Source: Oscillospiraceae bacterium
Lineage (GTDB): Bacteria; Bacillota; Clostridia; Oscillospirales; Ruminococcaceae
Reading direction: 5' to 3'
Length of the DNA stretch: 64,000 nt
Assembly: GCA_017461565.1 (NCBI GenBank)
Contig: JAFTXQ010000014.1
Location: 1-64,000, forward strand
In this document: in pieces, positions 60,681-64,000 of the stretch
Layout: each line of letters opens with the position of its first letter
Numbering within the stretch: the first letter of the stretch is position 1
Program-made: the position numbers and the translations under genes
The notes under the pieces: model-generated
Database searches by the model: none
What the model was told of the DNA's origin: nothing
What the model saw: the letters and a program-made list of their open reading frames with translations, nothing else

Positions 60681-60922
60681 GTCCGAAATACCGATTTTGG
60701 TCTTTTTAAGAATTTATGCCACTGATAAGGGCGGGTAGTGCTGAAATGTCACGAGCTACACTACATATTGGTGCATTGCAAACATTTCACAACGATATCT
60801 TGTGATTAGTGACGAAATTCGACTCGCAGATGTCTTATTTGGAAAATGTTTTTTGTGCAAGTTGCATAAAAATATGAACAAAACTTTATTTTGTTTTTTC
60901 AAGAAAACCCTTCTTTTTACAC

Positions 60923-60951
60923 TTGCAAAAAATTAAAATCCAGTGTATACT
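60923..60951 (+). promoter_or_regulatory. Promoter of the mraZ division cluster
   Basis: TTGCAA (60923-60928), 17-base spacer, TATACT (60946-60951). Start expected near 60958, giving a leader of about 260 bases. Confidence 0.75.
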
Positions 60952-60958
60952 TTAAGAG

Positions 60959-60993
60959 TGGGGAAAAGTGGTGAAATTTTCACTGAAGTGGGG
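60959..60993 (+). promoter_or_regulatory. MraZ boxes (TGGGG / TGGTG / TGGGG)
   Basis: TGGGG at 60959-60963, TGGTG at 60969-60973 and TGGGG at 60989-60993 are spaced at 10 and 20 bases, one face of the helix. Repeats of TGGGN with 5-base gaps are the known MraZ operator, here starting at the predicted transcription start, so MraZ should repress its own cluster. Confidence 0.75.
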
Positions 60994-61216
60994 AGAAAAT
61001 CCACTGAAAACATATAAAAGCTATTCACCGCATTTCCACAGCATAATTGGGAAAATGTAAAAACATCTACGGAAAATGCCGCCTGAGGAGGGCGGAAGCG
61101 ATCGGACAACGGCATCACACAGCGGCAAAGACCGCATAAAAACAAAAGCTGATAACCGATGCGCACACACTGAAAGACTTTCACGGGGACTATGTGAATG
61201 GAAAGGGGGAAAGGAA

Positions 61217-61636
61217 ATGTGGGGCGAGTTTGAGCATACCGTTGACAGCAAGGGTCGTATGAACTTTCCTGCCAAGCTGCGTGAAGAACTCGGCGAACAT
61301 TTCTTTATTTCCAAGACCATAGGTGAAAAATGTCTTACGGTACACACAGAGCAAAGCTGGAACTCCATCAAAGAGAAATTAAAAGGAAAGCCATCCAAGG
61401 TTGCGCTGCCTATCGAACGTTTCCTGTTCGGTGGTGCGTGCGAGGCTGAGCCAGACAAGCAGGGCAGAATAGCTATTGCCGCTTCGCTCCGTGCTTATGC
61501 AGAGATAACCTCCGAGGTGGTGGTGGTCGGAATGGACGACCATGCCGAGATCTGGGACAAGGCACTCTGGACAGAATACAATAGCAGAATTTCTGCCGAG
61601 GATATTGCCGCATTCGCAGAGGAGATCGGTCTGTAA
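61217..61636 (+). CDS. mraZ: Transcriptional regulator MraZ
   Basis: 139 residues, two AbrB-like halves: GEFEHTVDSKGRMNFPAKLREELGEHFFISK and AEPDKQGRIAIAASLRAYAEITSEVVVVG. Binds the boxes upstream of its own operon. ATG 61217 follows GGGAAAGGAA; the open frame to 61076 lies in the leader. TAATG overlap with rsmH. Confidence 0.95.
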   Translation: MWGEFEHTVDSKGRMNFPAKLREELGEHFFISKTIGEKCLTVHTEQSWNSIKEKLKGKPSKVALPIERFLFGGACEAEPDKQGRIAIAASLRAYAEITSEVVVVGMDDHAEIWDKALWTEYNSRISAEDIAAFAEEIGL

Positions 61637-62559
61637 TGGAGTTTTCACACGTTTCGGTTTTGCTTAAAGAGACGGTAGACGGTGCGTTTTCAGACCCGAA
61701 GGGCGTTTACGCAGACCTTACCACAGGAGGCGGAGGCCATAGTCTGGAGCTTGCAAAGCGTCTGGATGGAGGACGGCTCATCTGCTTCGATCAGGATCCA
61801 CAGGCACTTGCGGCTGCTGGGGAGCGGCTGAAGGGTTATCCTGTGACCTTTGTAAAAAGAAATTTCTGTGAGCTTGACTCGGCTCTTGACGAGCTTGGAA
61901 TAGAGGCTCTTGACGGCATAATCGCCGACCTCGGCGTGTCGTCGCATCAGCTTGACACAGCTGAAAGGGGATTTTCGTTCCATAACGACGCCCCGCTTGA
62001 TATGCGCATGAGTGGAGAGGGACTTTCCGCACGTGACGTTGTAAATGAATATGCAGAGGAGGATATCTCCCGCATACTCTTCGCCTACGGTGAGGAGAAA
62101 TTCGCAAGAAAGATAGCTCAGGGAATAATCAGGGCAAGGCTTGACGCACCGATAGAAACAACGGGCGAGCTTGCCGAGATAATAAAAAAGAGCGTTCCCG
62201 CTGCATACCGCAGGGAGAAGAATCCCTGCCGCAAGAGCTTTCAGGCGATACGTATAGAAGTAAATAAGGAGCTTGATGTGCTTGAAACTGCGCTTACTGC
62301 AGGCTTTGACAGGCTTAAGGTGGGTGGCAGGATGTCGGTGATAACGTTCCATTCGCTGGAGGACAGGATCGTAAAGACACGCTTCAAGGAGTTCTGCACG
62401 GGCTGCACATGTCCGCCTGAATTTCCCGTCTGCGTCTGCGGAAAGCAGCCGAGGGGCGAGCTTGTCGGTAAAAAACCGATAACCGCTTCGCAGGAGGAAC
62501 TTTCTGTAAACAGCAGGAGCCGCAGCGCTAAGCTCAGAATAATACAAAAGATAAGATAA
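61636..62559 (+). CDS. rsmH: 16S rRNA (cytosine-N4)-methyltransferase
   Basis: 307 residues. Methylates C1402 of 16S rRNA. N-terminal HVSVLLKETVDG, SAM loop DLTTGGGGHSLEL, DGIIADLGVSSHQLDTAERGFSF and RKSFQAIRIEVNKEL are family signatures; ends SRSAKLR. Second gene of the division cluster. Confidence 0.97.
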   Translation: MEFSHVSVLLKETVDGAFSDPKGVYADLTTGGGGHSLELAKRLDGGRLICFDQDPQALAAAGERLKGYPVTFVKRNFCELDSALDELGIEALDGIIADLGVSSHQLDTAERGFSFHNDAPLDMRMSGEGLSARDVVNEYAEEDISRILFAYGEEKFARKIAQGIIRARLDAPIETTGELAEIIKKSVPAAYRREKNPCRKSFQAIRIEVNKELDVLETALTAGFDRLKVGGRMSVITFHSLEDRIVKTRFKEFCTGCTCPPEFPVCVCGKQPRGELVGKKPITASQEELSVNSRSRSAKLRIIQKIR

Positions 62560-62589
62560 AATACAGGAAGAAAAAAGGAGGGCAAGCCG

Positions 62590-63108
62590 ATGCAGGTTCC
62601 CGCAAATTACAATTCAAATCTTGCATACGATCTTTCCCGCTTCGATGTTGCGGAGCAGGAGAAGCAAAATGCCCACCGCCGTGAAAAACAGGAGCAGGCT
62701 AAGCAGGAGATACAGATGAACAGCCGCTCTGTTTCGAGAAGCGGTTCAAAGCTCAAGATAATTCTCGCAGGCAGCGTTGTTTTTGCGGCGCTGTGCGCGG
62801 TAAACATACAGCTCACCGCTGCTGACGACTGGGCAAGAAAGGTGACAGAGCAGCAGCAGGCACTCACCGCTGCGCAGGAGGAACACTCCCTGCTTCAGAG
62901 CAAGCTGGATTCCAAGGTGGCTAACACGGGCTATATTGAGGAGTACGCTACCGCAGCTCTTGGCATGGCGAAGGTGCAGAATACGCAGATACAGTATCTC
63001 AGCGTCAATACTGAGAGCCTTATCGAGGTAAACGCTGACGGTGACGGTACCATCTTTGACAGTATAAGCGGTTGGTTTGGAGATATGATGGAATACATCG
63101 GTCTGTAA
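62590..63108 (+). CDS. FtsL-like cell-division protein
   Basis: 172 residues. Basic cytoplasmic N-terminus (1-53), one membrane helix (about 54-75), then a coiled-coil (VTEQQQALTAAQEEHSLLQSKLDSKV) and an acidic tail. Position between rsmH and a class B PBP, plus this layout, identifies it as FtsL-type, which joins FtsB/FtsQ-type proteins in the divisome. AAAGGAGGGC precedes the ATG. Confidence 0.83.
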   Translation: MQVPANYNSNLAYDLSRFDVAEQEKQNAHRREKQEQAKQEIQMNSRSVSRSGSKLKIILAGSVVFAALCAVNIQLTAADDWARKVTEQQQALTAAQEEHSLLQSKLDSKVANTGYIEEYATAALGMAKVQNTQIQYLSVNTESLIEVNADGDGTIFDSISGWFGDMMEYIGL

Positions 63109-63222
63109 TGGCATAATATAGGGTGAACAAGCCCTTTTATCTGCCGGCAGTCAACATTACGGAGCAAGGTCGGTTTATTAAGCGGCTTTGCTCTTTCTAG
63201 TTTACGGTTTTTTGGAGGAAAA

Positions 63223-64000
63223 ATGAAGCTTTTATCGAAAATATGGGGAGCGCTCAAAGCGTGGGACCAAAAGGAAGGCGAAAAGCAGCGTGTGCTGAAA
63301 TCAAGCTACAAGCAGGTGATAGTGCTTGTGTTTGTTTGTGCACTGTCGGTATATGTCGGCTTTTTCCTGCTCAAGTATTCCGTACTTGACGGAGACAGGT
63401 GGCGTGTCCTTGCAAATACTCAGCAGATGTCCTCTGTTACTATAAAGGCAGGAAGAGGCTCTATATTTGACACAAATGGCACGGTGCTTGCACAAAGCTC
63501 CACCGTCTGGGATGTCATCATCAATCCTAAAGGCATAGCGGCGGCAAACGAAAAGGCTGAAAAGCAGTACGAGAAGGATAAGAAGGAAGCAGCGGAAGAG
63601 GGCAAGACCATCGAGCCTTATGTTGATCGTGCCAAGCTTATCTGCACAAAGCTTTCCGAGGTTCTCGGCGTAGACTACGATAATCTGATGAAGGCTACGG
63701 AAAATGTGTTAAAGCAGTATTATGTTGTAAAGCGTAAGGTGGAAAAGACCGAAATAAACGAGATAAACGTGTTCCTTGCCGAGAATGGCATCGACAGAGA
63801 CTCGGTATTTATGGAGGAGTCCAGCAAGCGTTACTATCCCAACGAATCCCTTGCTTCAAATGTTATCGGCTTTACTAATTATGACGGTGACGGAGTATAC
63901 GGCCTTGAGGCGTATTACGACGACTACCTCAGTGGCACTGACGGAAAGGCGGTCTACGCAAAGGACGCCTACGGCAGAGAGATGGCGTACACAGGTGACG
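63223..64000 (+). CDS. Class B penicillin-binding protein (FtsI/SpoVD type), 5' part
   Basis: 259 complete codons to the window edge. Short cytoplasmic N-terminus, one membrane helix (about 27-47), then the start of the PBP dimerisation domain: IKAGRGSIFDTNGTVLAQSSTVWDVIINP and YPNESLASNVIGFTNYDGDGVYGLEAYYDDYLSGTDG. The transpeptidase domain lies outside. GGAGG is seven bases before the ATG at 63223. Septal peptidoglycan cross-linking is the likely role. The 114-base gap before it holds one hairpin (GAGCAA.../...TTGCTC). Confidence 0.9.
   Translation, partial: MKLLSKIWGALKAWDQKEGEKQRVLKSSYKQVIVLVFVCALSVYVGFFLLKYSVLDGDRWRVLANTQQMSSVTIKAGRGSIFDTNGTVLAQSSTVWDVIINPKGIAAANEKAEKQYEKDKKEAAEEGKTIEPYVDRAKLICTKLSEVLGVDYDNLMKATENVLKQYYVVKRKVEKTEINEINVFLAENGIDRDSVFMEESSKRYYPNESLASNVIGFTNYDGDGVYGLEAYYDDYLSGTDGKAVYAKDAYGREMAYTGD

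Overview
The window looks like chromosome of an anaerobic, Gram-positive-type Firmicute in class Clostridia, most like Ruminococcus/Oscillospiraceae. The evidence is a clustered type II fatty-acid/acetyl-CoA carboxylase operon, a full Rnf complex, class I fumarase, a 1432-residue 2-hydroxyacyl-CoA dehydratase activase-type protein, FeoAAB iron transport, ANTAR and GGDEF/EAL/HD-GYP signalling, and an mraZ-rsmH-ftsL-PBP division cluster. Shine-Dalgarno sites are strong (AGGAGG-like) and many promoters match sigma-A boxes with exact 17-base spacers. I saw no rRNA, tRNA, CRISPR array, prophage or transposase gene.

Layout. 1-1.35 kb (minus): ECF sigma factor and a membrane-anchored anti-sigma-like partner with a 7-residue tandem repeat that runs off the window. 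1.6-8.6 kb (minus): nine close-packed genes, fabD-aroE-aroK-amidohydrolase-GNAT-HD-fumarase alpha-deaminase-Nudix. 8.7-16.5 kb (plus): divergent fatty-acid operon fabH-fabG-fabF-accB-fabZ-accC-accD-accA, then acpP with its own promoter; no enoyl-ACP reductase is present. 16.7-22.5 kb: EAL phosphodiesterase, then a MarR regulator coupled to a heterodimeric ABC exporter. 22.6-33.2 kb: activase, SPFH protein, a MITE-like repeat, UvrD/PcrA helicase, convergent AGCS symporter, and a response regulator without its phospho-acceptor Asp. 33.3-34.3 kb: YerC-type repressor and methyltransferase. 34.5-38.6 kb: feoA-feoA-feoB-Cys-rich peptide-DtxR-like-HMA protein, with three copies of a (G)GTTAG-N6-CTAAC(C) palindrome. 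38.8-42.3 kb: chemoreceptor with a long charged N-terminus, HD-GYP protein. 42.5-46.7 kb (minus): glycolytic genes pgk-tpiA-gpmI, with a pentapeptide-repeat frame open into tpiA. 47-49.2 kb: trmB, lipase-like hydrolase, 40-residue membrane peptide. 49.3-54.3 kb (minus): rnfCDGEAB. 54.5-60.6 kb: DUF368 protein, glycyl-radical-domain-like small protein, ANTAR regulator, double GNAT, sugar isomerase/ThuA pair, HAD phosphatase, DUF1540 peptide. 60.9 kb to end: start of the division/cell-wall cluster behind MraZ boxes.

How it fits together: acetyl-CoA carboxylase (AccBCAD) and FabD feed malonyl units to FabH/FabF, FabG and FabZ on AcpP. Rnf couples ferredoxin:NAD+ electron transfer to ion pumping. 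The feo operon supplies Fe(II) and carries its own DtxR-fold regulator, in which the usual metal ligands appear to be missing. Small palindromic repeats (a GGACACGGC-type element in five copies, a 101-base palindrome and a MITE-like element) sit between genes, including inside the fatty-acid and glycolytic operons. The most unusual items are the metal-ligand-poor DtxR protein with its palindromes, the pentapeptide-tpiA continuous frame, two Asp-less receivers, the RnfE Cys-rich tail and the small ORF with an in-frame TGA at 60.5 kb.
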